Position numbers and translations under genes: made by a program. Source: Bacteroidales bacterium (GTDB taxonomy: Bacteria > Bacteroidota > Bacteroidia > Bacteroidales > UBA12077). Taken from it: a stretch of 13,803 nt of DNA. The stretch's first letter is position 1. The number at the start of each line of letters is the position of its first letter. The notes under the pieces were generated by a model that saw only the letters and a list, made by a program, of their open reading frames with translations, searched no databases and was not told the origin of the DNA. Positions 1 through 7,472 of this stretch are shown piece by piece. The stretch lies in assembly GCA_030600865.1 (NCBI GenBank), contig JAUVUS010000016.1, forward strand, positions 1 to 13,803, in the 5' to 3' direction.

Positions 1-511
1 ATAAAACATTCCAGATGCTGATAAAATCTTCCTGGTGACCATAGTGTTTCTCAGGATCGAAACTTTGCCAGAATTGCTTAATAGATTCAATTTGTTCATC
101 CGATAAATAATTAAACTGATCCTGAATAGATTTTAAGGATTTAAGGTTTTTAAATAAATCATCGGGATTGACAAGATATTTATCAATATCGTCAAAATCG
201 TTCAGCATCATTTCGCCCCAGAAATAAAAATCATCAAAACTTTCTTCTGATTTTTTTATTTGTTTGTAAATACGGTATAATTCAAATAAAAGCTTAATGT
301 TATCGGCAGTTGTAAGACCCGAAACCTCTTGCATTAATTCATTTATAGTAGTTGTAGCTGGTGCCCACATTGGCTTATCGGTTAGTTCCGAAAGGTATTT
401 CTTAAAATAAAGACCAGCCCTGCGATTAGGAAATACAATACAAAGATCAGAGATATTTTCTCCGTATCTTGAATAAAGGTCAGTAGCTATATGTTTTAAA
501 AACGTGTTCAT
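1..511 (-). CDS. AddB-like PD-(D/E)XK nuclease family protein, N-terminal part (cut by window edge)
   Basis: Translating the minus strand from the ATG at 509-511 gives an open frame of about 170 codons that runs off the left edge without a stop. It begins MNTFLKHIATDLYSRYGENI and then has LCIVFPNRRAGLYFKKYL, which I recognise as the N-terminus of Bacteroidota AddB-like proteins; the PNRRA segment stands where a helicase-like P-loop would be. The C-terminal nuclease domain lies outside the window, so its catalytic residues cannot be checked. In the family this subunit works with a UvrD-like helicase-nuclease in resecting DNA double-strand breaks, and such a helicase lies upstream on the same strand at 1848-5105, separated by a radical SAM gene. 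No clear promoter or Shine-Dalgarno site was found before the start. The family call is fairly secure; the role is inferred from family and neighbour. Confidence 0.75.
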   Translation of the reverse strand, partial: MNTFLKHIATDLYSRYGENISDLCIVFPNRRAGLYFKKYLSELTDKPMWAPATTTINELMQEVSGLTTADNIKLLFELYRIYKQIKKSEESFDDFYFWGEMMLNDFDDIDKYLVNPDDLFKNLKSLKSIQDQFNYLSDEQIESIKQFWQSFDPEKHYGHQEDFISIWNVL

Positions 512-552
512 TTAATTAGTTCAAAGTTTAACTCCTTTTAGTCGTTGCGCTC

Positions 553-583
553 TCCGCCAGCCGGCGGATCGGTTCAAGTTTCA
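553..583. repeat. GC-rich hairpin repeat, copy A
   Basis: TCCGCC (553-558), loop AGCC, GGCGGA (563-568): a perfect 6-bp stem with a 4-base loop in otherwise AT-rich intergenic DNA. It is followed by GGTTCAAGTTTCA (571-583), which recurs with one change after the hairpin at 6529-6544. The rest of the 512-775 gap holds short AAGATAAAAG-type direct repeats and no gene that I can see. Confidence 0.6.
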
Positions 584-765
584 GTTGAATAAGATAAAAG
601 TTTAAAGTAAAAAGATAAAAGTGTTAAATAATAACACACTTCATTTTTTGATACCTGACTTCTGAACTATTGAACCTAATTTTTTTTTAATTCAGATGAT
701 TCATTTGTTAACCATTCTAATTCATTTACAGCCATTATTGTATTGTTTATATATAACCTAATTTA

Positions 766-793
766 CTTTTTCCTTTTATCTTTTTCCTTTTAT
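766..793. repeat. 14-bp perfect tandem duplication across the radical SAM stop codon
   Basis: CTTTTTCCTTTTAT occurs twice head to tail (766-779 and 780-793). The minus-strand stop codon of the radical SAM gene (776-778) lies in the first copy, so the duplication shapes the last residues (KGKR) of that protein. It is probably a replication-slippage product of no function. Confidence 0.7.
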
Positions 794-1735
794 CTTAAAA
801 AACTTTCCTTGCCATGTGTTCAGTTCTTCCAGCCTTTTTTCAAATTTATTTAATATCTGATCGTTACGGATTAATCCCCAACCCGGACCGGCTAAAAATC
901 GGGGAGGAACTTCACCTGCGAAGCGCTCAACAACAAACTCGGGATTTAATCTTTCTAAAAACTGAATGAAAAAATCGATGTACTCAGGTAATTCAAAGAA
1001 ATTGAAATTTTCAGGATGTTCCTTGTATTCCTTTTCAAATGCTGTACCTTTTATAATTTGCAATTGATGAAACTTTACAGTATCGAGTGGGAGAGAAGAA
1101 ATGGTTTTTGCACTATTTAAAATATCTTCTTTGGATTCTCCGGGTAATCCAAAAATAAAATGAGCTCCGGTTTTTATTCCGTATTGTTTTGTTTTTTTCA
1201 ATGCTTCAACTGATTCTTCAAATGTGTGCCCACGATTAATTCTTTTAAGTATTTCGTTATTGCACGATTCAATTCCATATTCAATTATGACATAATATTT
1301 CTCAGAAAGCTCCCTGAAATATTCCAGTTTTTCATCATCAATACAATCGGGACGGGTGCCTATTACAAGACCTGCAATTTCGGGAATGCTTAGTGCTTCA
1401 TTGTAAATCTTTTTCAGTTTGTCAAGTGGAGCATAAGTGTTTGAATATGCCTGGAAATAGGCTAGAAATTTGTTAGCCCTCCTGTATCGCTTTTCATGAA
1501 ATTCAATTCCTTCGTTTATTTGTTGTGTAATCGATTTGTCAGGTGTACAATACGAAGGATTAAAAGCATCGTTATTACAATAAGAGCATCCGCCAATTCC
1601 TTTCGATCCATCACGATTCGGACAGGTAAAACCTGCATCGATGGTTACTTTTTGCACACGCTCACCAAATGTTCGTTTAAAGTAATTACTGTATGCGTTA
1701 AATCTTCTGTTATGGCCCCAAGGGTAGTCAGTCAT
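776..1735 (-). CDS. yhcC: YhcC-type radical SAM protein (TIGR01212-like)
   Basis: This 319-residue protein begins with the family hallmark PWGHNRRFNAYSNYFKRTFG, which supports the ATG at 1733-1735 as the start. The radical SAM cluster ligands are C38, C50 and C53, in CPNRDGSKGIGGCSYC. Further family segments are IGTRPDCI, GIESCN and HFIFGLPGE, the last a SAM-binding type strand-loop. The family belongs with Elp3-like radical SAM enzymes; a [4Fe-4S] cluster would cleave S-adenosylmethionine to a radical. The substrate of YhcC proteins is not established to my knowledge. It lies on the same strand as the helicase-nuclease (gap 112 bp) and the AddB-like gene (gap 264 bp), but nothing in the sequence ties it to DNA repair. 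Length matches the family. The family is secure; the reaction is unknown. Confidence 0.88.
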   Translation of the reverse strand: MTDYPWGHNRRFNAYSNYFKRTFGERVQKVTIDAGFTCPNRDGSKGIGGCSYCNNDAFNPSYCTPDKSITQQINEGIEFHEKRYRRANKFLAYFQAYSNTYAPLDKLKKIYNEALSIPEIAGLVIGTRPDCIDDEKLEYFRELSEKYYVIIEYGIESCNNEILKRINRGHTFEESVEALKKTKQYGIKTGAHFIFGLPGESKEDILNSAKTISSLPLDTVKFHQLQIIKGTAFEKEYKEHPENFNFFELPEYIDFFIQFLERLNPEFVVERFAGEVPPRFLAGPGWGLIRNDQILNKFEKRLEELNTWQGKFFKIKGKR

Positions 1736-1777
1736 TATAATTGTTTATTTTATTTCAGTGCTTCTTAGTTATATGCC

Positions 1778-1846
1778 ATTAGCCATTAGCTTTTGGCTGT
1801 TAGGAATTATTAGCTAAAGGCTAAAAGCCAATAGCAAAAAGCTAAT
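1778..1846. repeat. AGCTAA-rich imperfect inverted repeat
   Basis: ATTAGCCATTAGCTTTTGGCT (1778-1798) and AGCCAATAGCAAAAAGCTAAT (1826-1846) are complementary at 17 of 21 positions, with TATTAGCTAAAGGCTAAA between them. The element fills most of the gap between the helicase and radical SAM genes. The reverse complement of the left arm matches 10642-10662 at 19 of 21 positions, so this is a dispersed repeat. It could also act as a weak hairpin behind the helicase gene. Confidence 0.6.
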
Positions 1847-1847
1847 T

Positions 1848-4800
1848 TTATTCGATTTTTCGAATAAAATTCAAATCAACATACCACAAATAACCTTCTA
1901 TAACTTTGTTTTCCATTTTTTTCAAAATCTCCATATAAGATTCTACCTGTTTATGATGCTTCTCTTCTTCCTGTTCTCCGAATTTGTAATCGATCACAAT
2001 TATTTTTTCATTATTACTTATAACTCTGTCAGGTCGTGCTGTTTTTCCGTTTGTTAAAATAATTTCAGCTTCGGTTTTTATTTGCCATTCACCACTAAAC
2101 CAGTTCTTTATTTGTTCGTTTTTAAATGTTTTTTCAATTTTTTGTTTGATTTCCGGTTTTTCGTCCGGTGATATTTTTCCATCAAAAATAAGTTTATCTA
2201 TGGCTTGCGAAATATCTTTTTCTGTTTTAATATTTTCAAAAATTTCGTGCATTACTTTTCCATGATTTACTTTTTCAAAAGGGGCATTTTCTTGTCCGGT
2301 AAAGAAGGAATTATCGTGTAATTTCAGTCGTAGTTTATTTTTAATATCAAATGATTCGAACTTATTAATTTCAAATTCATCAGGTAAATCCTTTTTAACA
2401 TCCTTAACTTTTTTCAACTCCCCAAATTCAAATGAAGTTGTTTGTGTATTCCAATGGTCTGTAAAATCAATTAAGGTTTTATCTGTAAGATAGTTTTTGT
2501 AGTTCTGATAAGTGAAGAACAATAAATTACTAACGTTAGTTATTCTTTTTGCCTTATCCTTTAAAGGAGAAAAACAAAAAAGGTTTTCTTTAACCCGCGT
2601 AAACGCAACATAAAGTAGATTTAAGTTGTCAACATATGCATGCAATTTTTCTTTTAAATAATCAGGTTTAAATACTGTATTTGAAAGTTTGCTTGAATAT
2701 TTTACAGGAATTAAGTCCAGCTGATCAAAAGGTTCTGCATCCGTTTTACACCATAAAATATTAGTTTGATTCGATTTGTGATCAATATCCCAGTTGCAGA
2801 ATGGAATAATCACATTTTTAAATTCCAGTCCTTTAGAGCTATGAATAGTTAAAATCCGAATTGCATCCTGATTTTCCGATACCGATAAGGTTTTCTTATT
2901 TCCTGTTTCTTCCCACCAATTAATAAAAGTATGAATATCAGAGGCTGATTTTTTACTGAAATCGAGTACTATATCCAGGAATGCATTTAAATAGGGAAGT
3001 TCTGCCTTTATTTCATTTAGCCTGAATAATCTTATAATTCGATCAGTTAATTCATAAACCGGAAGTTGTTTTATCTGATCTAAGGATTCAATAAATTCTT
3101 TTGGAAATAGTTTTTTTAGCCATTCTTTCTGTTCTTCTTTTGTATGATTTCTTAACAGTTCATGAAGTTCATAGTTCGATAATTCATCTGATTTTAAATA
3201 AGAATTATACTCGTGTGCTATAAATGATAAGTTTATATCATCGTTTGAATCAAGAATATACTCTAGAATTGATATAATAAATTTTACTAATGAAGAGTTT
3301 GCAATAAATAACGAATCATTCGATATGAAATCAAATTTATATTTTGTTTCCGATTGATTTTTATATTCAATTAGCGTATTGGCTATATCCTGACCTTCTT
3401 TGCCCGATCTTACCAAAATCGCAATATCATTCAGATAATAACCTTTTTCCTGTAAATCTTCTATTATTCCGGGTAATCTTAATTTTACTTCATCTTTCCA
3501 CGAATCATATTCCTTTTCCGATAAAAATGTATGATTTATATATCCATCCTCTTTACTATTATTCTCCGGAATATTCTGAAATACATCCTGATAAGCATCT
3601 GTAATTTTGGTTTTGTAAGGATTATCCAAATTTTCAGATTCAGTAAACTCACCATTGAAATTTTGCTGAAGTACTTGTGATGAATAACAGAAAACCGAAT
3701 TGTTAAAATCGATGATGTTTTTCCTGCTTCGCCAATTGGTGTTTAGTGCTTGTATTTCAGGGTTAAATTGCATGAAATCTTTTTGTACTTCATCAGAAAG
3801 AATTTTCCAGTCGCTGTTACGCCAACGATAAATTGATTGTTTTATATCGCCAACCAAAAGGTTCTTGCTCCCCTGTGCAAGACTATTGTTAATAAGTGGC
3901 TTGAAATTGTGCCATTGTGTTTTTGATGTATCCTGAAACTCATCAATCATAAAATGCTTATATATGTTGCCGGTTTTTTCATAAATAAAAGGAGAGTCGT
4001 TATTGTCTATAATGATTTGAAGAAGTTTTGCTGAATCAGAAATCAAAAATATATTCTGTTCTTCACAATATTCTCTGAGTTTTTCGGAAATATCAGTCAG
4101 AATTCCAAGCGTGCGAATAAATTTTAAAATTTCAACCGACGAATAATATTGAATATGATTTTTTTCGTAAAAATTAACTGCTTCAACAAGTAAGTCGAAT
4201 AAACCATTGTTTAATACATTTTCAATAATATCTTTCTTTGGACTTTTATTTGTGAGCCATTCATCAAAGCTTTCAGTTCCCTTTAATGTTCTTGTTTTAG
4301 GCTCAAAATCTTTATTGTGAATGATTTTATTAAAATAATTTGGGACACTTGACTTACCCCATTTAAAATCTTCAATTACTAAACCATTAGAATTTATTAA
4401 GTTTAAAGCTTCTGTTCCAATTTTTACTAATGAATTTTCAAATTCCGATCTGATTTCCTGTAAATTTTTAATATAATTTTTCAGAAAATCCTTATTGCTC
4501 ATTTTTTTGATGAGTTGCTGATCAAATGCTTTGTACTCTTCTTTAAAAATTTCCAGGGCAAGATTCTTAATATCATCTTTAAAATCCCATTTATTTCCCT
4601 GTTCAATTTTATCAGATGCTAAATTAGAAAGCCATTTACGTAATTCAGTATTTTCCTCTAAATCAAGCAATAAATTATCAATAACTTTTAATAAAATATC
4701 ATTTTGATTTAATTCTATTGAGTATCCGGGTTGAATGCCAATTTCACGGGTAAATGAGCGAATAATTTTTTGAAAAAATTTATCGATTGTACTGACCGAA

Positions 4801-5105
4801 AATTTTGAGAAATCATGAAGTAGTAAAGATAAGATTTTACTTGCTTTGAGTTTAATTTCGACTTCCGATAATTTATATTCGTTTTTAAGCTCTCCCAGAT
4901 AATCGGATTTTAATCCTTTGGCTAGTTTGTTAAGTTCGCTCAGAATTCTATTTTTCATTTCTGCTGTAGCCTTATTGGTAAAAGTAACAGCCAGTATTCT
5001 TCGGTAATTTTCAGGATATTTGAATAGCAGTTTTAAATACTCTTCGGTAAGTTTGAAAGTTTTACCTGATCCGGCAGATGCTTTATATATTGTCAGTTGA
5101 GACAT
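1848..5105 (-). CDS. UvrD/RecB-like (AddA-type) helicase-nuclease
   Basis: A 1085-residue superfamily 1 DNA helicase with a C-terminal nuclease. Helicase motifs run in order: Walker A ASAGSGKT at 9-16, motif Ia TFTNKATAEM near 41-50, motif II IDEFQD at 387-392, motif III GDIKQSIYRWR at 419-429, motif V TIHSSKGLEF near 753-762 and motif VI LLYVAFTR near 830-837. The last 150 residues show the RecB-type PD-(D/E)XK nuclease: H953 in KVMHEIF, E1014, D1026 in RPDRV, and the D1039-Y-K1041 pair. All key residues look intact. With the AddB-like protein at 1-511 it probably forms an ATP-driven enzyme that resects double-strand breaks for recombination. The genes are separated by a radical SAM gene rather than adjacent. 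It is transcribed away from mnmA; no clear promoter box was seen in its direction. Confidence 0.92.
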   Translation of the reverse strand: MSQLTIYKASAGSGKTFKLTEEYLKLLFKYPENYRRILAVTFTNKATAEMKNRILSELNKLAKGLKSDYLGELKNEYKLSEVEIKLKASKILSLLLHDFSKFSVSTIDKFFQKIIRSFTREIGIQPGYSIELNQNDILLKVIDNLLLDLEENTELRKWLSNLASDKIEQGNKWDFKDDIKNLALEIFKEEYKAFDQQLIKKMSNKDFLKNYIKNLQEIRSEFENSLVKIGTEALNLINSNGLVIEDFKWGKSSVPNYFNKIIHNKDFEPKTRTLKGTESFDEWLTNKSPKKDIIENVLNNGLFDLLVEAVNFYEKNHIQYYSSVEILKFIRTLGILTDISEKLREYCEEQNIFLISDSAKLLQIIIDNNDSPFIYEKTGNIYKHFMIDEFQDTSKTQWHNFKPLINNSLAQGSKNLLVGDIKQSIYRWRNSDWKILSDEVQKDFMQFNPEIQALNTNWRSRKNIIDFNNSVFCYSSQVLQQNFNGEFTESENLDNPYKTKITDAYQDVFQNIPENNSKEDGYINHTFLSEKEYDSWKDEVKLRLPGIIEDLQEKGYYLNDIAILVRSGKEGQDIANTLIEYKNQSETKYKFDFISNDSLFIANSSLVKFIISILEYILDSNDDINLSFIAHEYNSYLKSDELSNYELHELLRNHTKEEQKEWLKKLFPKEFIESLDQIKQLPVYELTDRIIRLFRLNEIKAELPYLNAFLDIVLDFSKKSASDIHTFINWWEETGNKKTLSVSENQDAIRILTIHSSKGLEFKNVIIPFCNWDIDHKSNQTNILWCKTDAEPFDQLDLIPVKYSSKLSNTVFKPDYLKEKLHAYVDNLNLLYVAFTRVKENLFCFSPLKDKAKRITNVSNLLFFTYQNYKNYLTDKTLIDFTDHWNTQTTSFEFGELKKVKDVKKDLPDEFEINKFESFDIKNKLRLKLHDNSFFTGQENAPFEKVNHGKVMHEIFENIKTEKDISQAIDKLIFDGKISPDEKPEIKQKIEKTFKNEQIKNWFSGEWQIKTEAEIILTNGKTARPDRVISNNEKIIVIDYKFGEQEEEKHHKQVESYMEILKKMENKVIEGYLWYVDLNFIRKIE

Positions 5106-5220
5106 TAATCATATAGTTATTATAGTATAAAATTAATTAAAATAATTCCTATTTAAGAATTATGTTATTAACAGATATTAACTGTAATATTATCAGAAAG
5201 AAAATTCGCAATTCTTGATC

Positions 5221-5278
5221 TGCCTGCCCTGACTGCCATGCCTACTGCAGGTTAACCGTTAGGCAGGCGACTGGCAGG
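5221..5278. repeat. GC-rich hairpin repeat, copy B (compound)
   Basis: A 58-bp GC-rich island between the divergent helicase and mnmA genes. GCCTGCC (5222-5228) pairs with GGCAGGC (5262-5268); inside, GCCTA (5240-5244) can pair with TAGGC (5260-5264), and GGTTAACC (5250-5257) is a palindrome. CTGCC/GGCAG words match the hairpins at 6529 and 8047. It ends against the TTTG box of the mnmA promoter. The rest of the 5106-5341 gap is plain AT-rich DNA. Confidence 0.6.
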
Positions 5279-5311
5279 TTTGTAATTAATAATAAAAAAT
5301 AAATACCTTTG
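5279..5311 (+). promoter_or_regulatory. Bacteroidota-type promoter of mnmA
   Basis: TTTG (5279-5282), a 21-bp spacer, then TACCTTTG (5304-5311), fitting the Bacteroidota primary sigma pattern TTTG / TAnnTTTG. It lies 30 bp before the mnmA start, leaving a short leader. The upstream box touches the GC-rich repeat. Confidence 0.7.
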
Positions 5312-5341
5312 CATCCGTTATTATTTTAGTGGATTAGATTT

Positions 5342-6508
5342 ATGAAAAAAGTAGTCATTGGGATGTCGGGAGGAGTTGATTCAAGCGTTGCTGCATATCT
5401 TTTAAAACAACAGGGATATGAAGTTATTGGCTTGTTTATGAAAAACTGGGATGATGCTTCAGTTACCTTAACAAGCAATTGTACCTGGGAAGATGACCTG
5501 CTTTTTGCCGAAATGGTTTCGAAGAAATTAGATATCTTGTTGCATACTGTTGATTTAAGCGATCAATACAGCAAAAGAGTAGTAGAGTACATGTTTTCGG
5601 AATATGAACGCGGAAGAACTCCAAATCCTGATGTATTATGTAACAGGGAAATAAAGTTTGATTTATTTATTGACGAAGCATTGAAGCTTGGTGCAGATTA
5701 TATTGCTACAGGTCATTATTGCAGAAAAGAAACCAAAAAAATAAATAGTAAAACAATTTACAGATTATTGGCAGGTGCTGATCCAAATAAAGATCAGAGT
5801 TACTTTTTATGCCAGTTAAGTCAAGAACAAATATCAAAAGTTTTATTTCCTATAAGAGAATTATTAAAGCCCGAAGTTCGCAAAATTGCTGATGAACAAG
5901 GTTTAGCAACTGCGAGCCGTAAAGATTCACAGGGAATTTGTTTTGTTGGAAAGGTTGATCTTCCTGCTTTTTTGAAACAAAAGCTAAAAGCGAAAAAGGG
6001 TGATATTATTGAAATCCCTGAAAACTATTATAATAATCTGAATCCTTCTGATGAATTAATCGATATTTCAAAAGCATATCAATATAAGCGTGATGATGGA
6101 AAAGTCATTGCAGAACATCATGGAGCTCATTTTTATACCATTGGTCAGAGAAAAGGTTTAAATATTGGTGGTACAGGAAAACCTATGTATGTTATTGCTA
6201 CTGATGTAAAAGAAAATATCGTTTACGTTGGCAAGGGAGATAAGCATCCCGGATTATATCGAAATGGATTATTTATATCAAACGATGAAACGCATTGGGT
6301 AAGACCTGATTTTAAACTTCAAGTCAATGAATCAAAAGATTTACTTATTAGAATACGTTATCGTCAGCCTTTACAAAAAGGAAAACTAATAGCGACTCCA
6401 GAAGGTTTACATATAATGTTTAATGAACCTCAACGTGGTATTGCAGCAGGTCAGTTTGCTGCCTGGTACGATAGTGATGAGTTAATTGGTTCCGGTGTGA
6501 TTTACTAA
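5342..6508 (+). CDS. mnmA: tRNA-specific 2-thiouridylase MnmA
   Basis: MnmA adenylates and then thiolates uridine 34 in the wobble position of tRNAs for Lys, Glu and Gln, in the cytoplasm, using sulfur passed from a cysteine desulfurase. The 388-residue protein has the PP-loop SGGVDS at 9-14, the first catalytic cysteine C100 in NPDVLCNREIKF, the DQSYFLCQL segment near 151-159, and the second cysteine C200 in DSQGICFVG. Later family segments YTIGQRKGLNIGG and QRGIAAGQFAAWY are present. Length and residue order are normal. The start follows a short A-rich leader with weak Shine-Dalgarno signal, as usual in this phylum, and a promoter lies just upstream. It is a housekeeping gene; its position before the metal-cluster genes is probably incidental, since the next gene has its own promoter. 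Confidence 0.97.
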   Translation: MKKVVIGMSGGVDSSVAAYLLKQQGYEVIGLFMKNWDDASVTLTSNCTWEDDLLFAEMVSKKLDILLHTVDLSDQYSKRVVEYMFSEYERGRTPNPDVLCNREIKFDLFIDEALKLGADYIATGHYCRKETKKINSKTIYRLLAGADPNKDQSYFLCQLSQEQISKVLFPIRELLKPEVRKIADEQGLATASRKDSQGICFVGKVDLPAFLKQKLKAKKGDIIEIPENYYNNLNPSDELIDISKAYQYKRDDGKVIAEHHGAHFYTIGQRKGLNIGGTGKPMYVIATDVKENIVYVGKGDKHPGLYRNGLFISNDETHWVRPDFKLQVNESKDLLIRIRYRQPLQKGKLIATPEGLHIMFNEPQRGIAAGQFAAWYDSDELIGSGVIY

Positions 6509-6528
6509 AGTTCAGAGTTCAAAGCCTG

Positions 6529-6555
6529 CCTGACGGCAGTCAGGTTCAAATTTCA
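6529..6555. repeat. GC-rich hairpin repeat, copy C
   Basis: CCTGAC (6529-6534), loop GGCA, GTCAGG (6539-6544), a perfect 6-bp stem with a 4-base loop, then GGTTCAAATTTCA (6543-6555), which matches 571-583 at 12 of 13 positions. It lies 20 bp after the mnmA stop and could slow transcription there, but no T-run follows, so I do not call it a terminator. Confidence 0.6.
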
Positions 6556-6605
6556 TACACACTACAAGCTTAGTTTAAGCTAATATGGGATAAATATTAC
6601 GATCC

Positions 6606-6621
6606 TGTAAATATTTTTACA
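6606..6621. promoter_or_regulatory. Palindromic operator-like site, CRP/FNR-like spacing
   Basis: TGTAAATATTTTTACA contains TGTAAA and TTTACA as perfect inverted arms around TATT; read as TGTAA-N6-TTACA it has the 5-6-5 layout of CRP/FNR-family sites. Its centre lies roughly 60 bp upstream of the start point expected from the next promoter, a place where such activators often bind. AT-rich palindromes arise by chance, so this is tentative. Confidence 0.4.
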
Positions 6622-6637
6622 AAAAAATCATAAATAA

Positions 6638-6669
6638 TTTGTATTATGAACATATGTTCATTATATTTG
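6638..6669 (+). promoter_or_regulatory. Bacteroidota-type promoter of the metal-cluster operon
   Basis: TTTG (6638-6641), a 20-bp spacer and TATATTTG (6662-6669), matching the phylum's TTTG / TAnnTTTG pattern in full. It ends 24 bp before the start codon of the DUF134 gene. The spacer is almost filled by a perfect palindrome. Confidence 0.75.
6646..6661. promoter_or_regulatory. 16-bp perfect palindrome inside the promoter, probable operator
   Basis: ATGAACATATGTTCAT equals its own reverse complement and continues imperfectly outward (TAT...ATA). It lies between the two promoter boxes, so a bound protein would block RNA polymerase. TGAA-N6-TTCA is the core of ArsR/SmtB-family operators, so an ArsR-type metal sensor elsewhere in the genome, or the DUF134 protein encoded just downstream, are the two candidate ligands. 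Binding is inferred. Confidence 0.65.
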
Positions 6670-6693
6670 TACCGTATTTTTATTTAATATTTT

Positions 6694-7167
6694 ATGTCAC
6701 GACCCCAAAATAACAGAACTGTACATGAGCCACCAATTTTCACTGATTTTAAACCAACTGGTGTAAGAGGAGTATCATTGGATCAGGTTTTGCTTAATCT
6801 TGATGAATTTGAAGCTTTTCGTCTGGCCGATCATGTAGGCCTTTCGCATGAAGAAGCATCTGAAGAAATGGAGATTTCCAGACCTACATTTACAAGATTA
6901 ATTGAGAAAGCACGTAAAAAGATTGCTGATTTTATTATTAATGGTAAAGTATTGAATATAGATGGAGGTAATATTCATTTTCGTAATAATATAATTCGCT
7001 GCCAGAGTTGTGGGCAAATGTTCAGAATGAAGTTTGATGAAATTATAACAGAATGTCCTGCTTGTCATTCAAAAAATATATTGAACCTGGCAGGAGGTTT
7101 TGGTCATGGTAAATGTTGTAATAATAGAAACCAAAAAAAAGGAGGTAATTATGCCAAGAGGCGATAA
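6694..7167 (+). CDS. DUF134/UPF0251 family DNA-binding protein with Cys cluster
   Basis: A 157-residue member of DUF134 (UPF0251). Residues 1-30 hold the family N-terminus (MSRPQNNRTV ... PTGVRGVSLDQV); 35-78 form a helix-turn-helix resembling sigma-70 region 4 (LDEFEAFRLAD, then EEASEEMEISRPTFTRLIEKAR). The C-terminal part carries two CxxC pairs, C103/C106 and C121/C124, and a CC pair at 141-142, suggesting a zinc or iron-sulfur site. The family is predicted to bind DNA; its ligand is not established to my knowledge. It starts a run of metal-cluster genes and has a palindrome in its promoter, so I infer that it regulates the cluster, perhaps including itself, in response to metal or redox state. 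Its last 17 bases overlap the next gene, whose ribosome-binding site lies inside this coding region. Confidence 0.88.
   Translation: MSRPQNNRTVHEPPIFTDFKPTGVRGVSLDQVLLNLDEFEAFRLADHVGLSHEEASEEMEISRPTFTRLIEKARKKIADFIINGKVLNIDGGNIHFRNNIIRCQSCGQMFRMKFDEIITECPACHSKNILNLAGGFGHGKCCNNRNQKKGGNYAKRR
7141..7146 (+). promoter_or_regulatory. Strong Shine-Dalgarno site deciding the DUF5320 start
   Basis: GGAGGT follows a run of eight A (7133-7140) and stands 4 bases before the ATG at 7151. It is far stronger than the leaders of most genes here and lies inside the end of the DUF134 gene, which suggests coupled translation. Confidence 0.8.
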
Positions 7168-7456
7168 AACAGGACCTGAAGGTTTTGGTCCTATGACAGG
7201 CCGACGCATGGGATCTTGTGTTGGAAATGTAAATCCCGGATCTTATAATAACCCGGGATTTGGAACCGGTTTTGGAAGAGGGATGAGAAATGGTTTTGGA
7301 AGAGGCTTTGCACGTGGTGGAGGGCGAGGCTTTGGAAGAAATTTTACTTATCCTGAAAATCAAAATTTCTCTAACAAAGAAACAATTGAGAATGAGATTG
7401 ATATACTTAAAGAACAATTGTCATTGTTAGGAAAGCAACTTGAAAAATTAAGTTAG
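7151..7456 (+). CDS. DUF5320-type Gly/Phe/Arg-rich small protein
   Basis: A 101-residue protein starting MPRGDKTGPEGFGPMTGRRM, the hallmark N-terminus of DUF5320 proteins. The frame is open from an earlier ATG at 7100, but the Shine-Dalgarno site at 7141 and the conserved MPRGD opening set the start at 7151. Residues of the middle third form repeats of the type GFGRG, rich in Gly, Phe and Arg and probably disordered; the last 25 or so (NKETIENEIDILKEQLSLL and on) form a predicted short coiled coil that could make it oligomerise. One cysteine is present near residue 20. The family's function is unknown; it is often found beside NifX-like and Mrp-like genes of anaerobes. It overlaps the DUF134 gene by 17 bp and is followed by a strong hairpin. 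A role as an assembly scaffold or cluster-binding partner is only a guess. Confidence 0.8.
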   Translation: MPRGDKTGPEGFGPMTGRRMGSCVGNVNPGSYNNPGFGTGFGRGMRNGFGRGFARGGGRGFGRNFTYPENQNFSNKETIENEIDILKEQLSLLGKQLEKLS

Positions 7457-7472
7457 TGTAAGATTTGTATGG

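Noticed and set aside
766..793. Tandem 14-bp repeat as a minisatellite or regulatory array
   Set aside because: Only two units, at the end of a coding region; simple slippage explains it.
1496..1768. Plus-strand open frame opposite the radical SAM gene start
   Set aside because: It covers the conserved N-terminus of a clear gene on the other strand and shows no domain of its own.
3344..3604. Plus-strand open frame inside the helicase gene
   Set aside because: It lies opposite the middle of a continuous helicase and has no recognisable motif or start signal.
7100..7150. Upstream ATG extending the DUF5320 gene by 17 residues
   Set aside because: The added residues are unlike the family, and a strong Shine-Dalgarno site at 7141-7146 serves the ATG at 7151, where the conserved MPRGD opening begins.
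7043..7417. Minus-strand open frame opposite the DUF134 and DUF5320 genes
   Set aside because: It lies fully against two recognised genes, its Ser-rich sequence mirrors their Gly/Arg codons, and it resembles no family.
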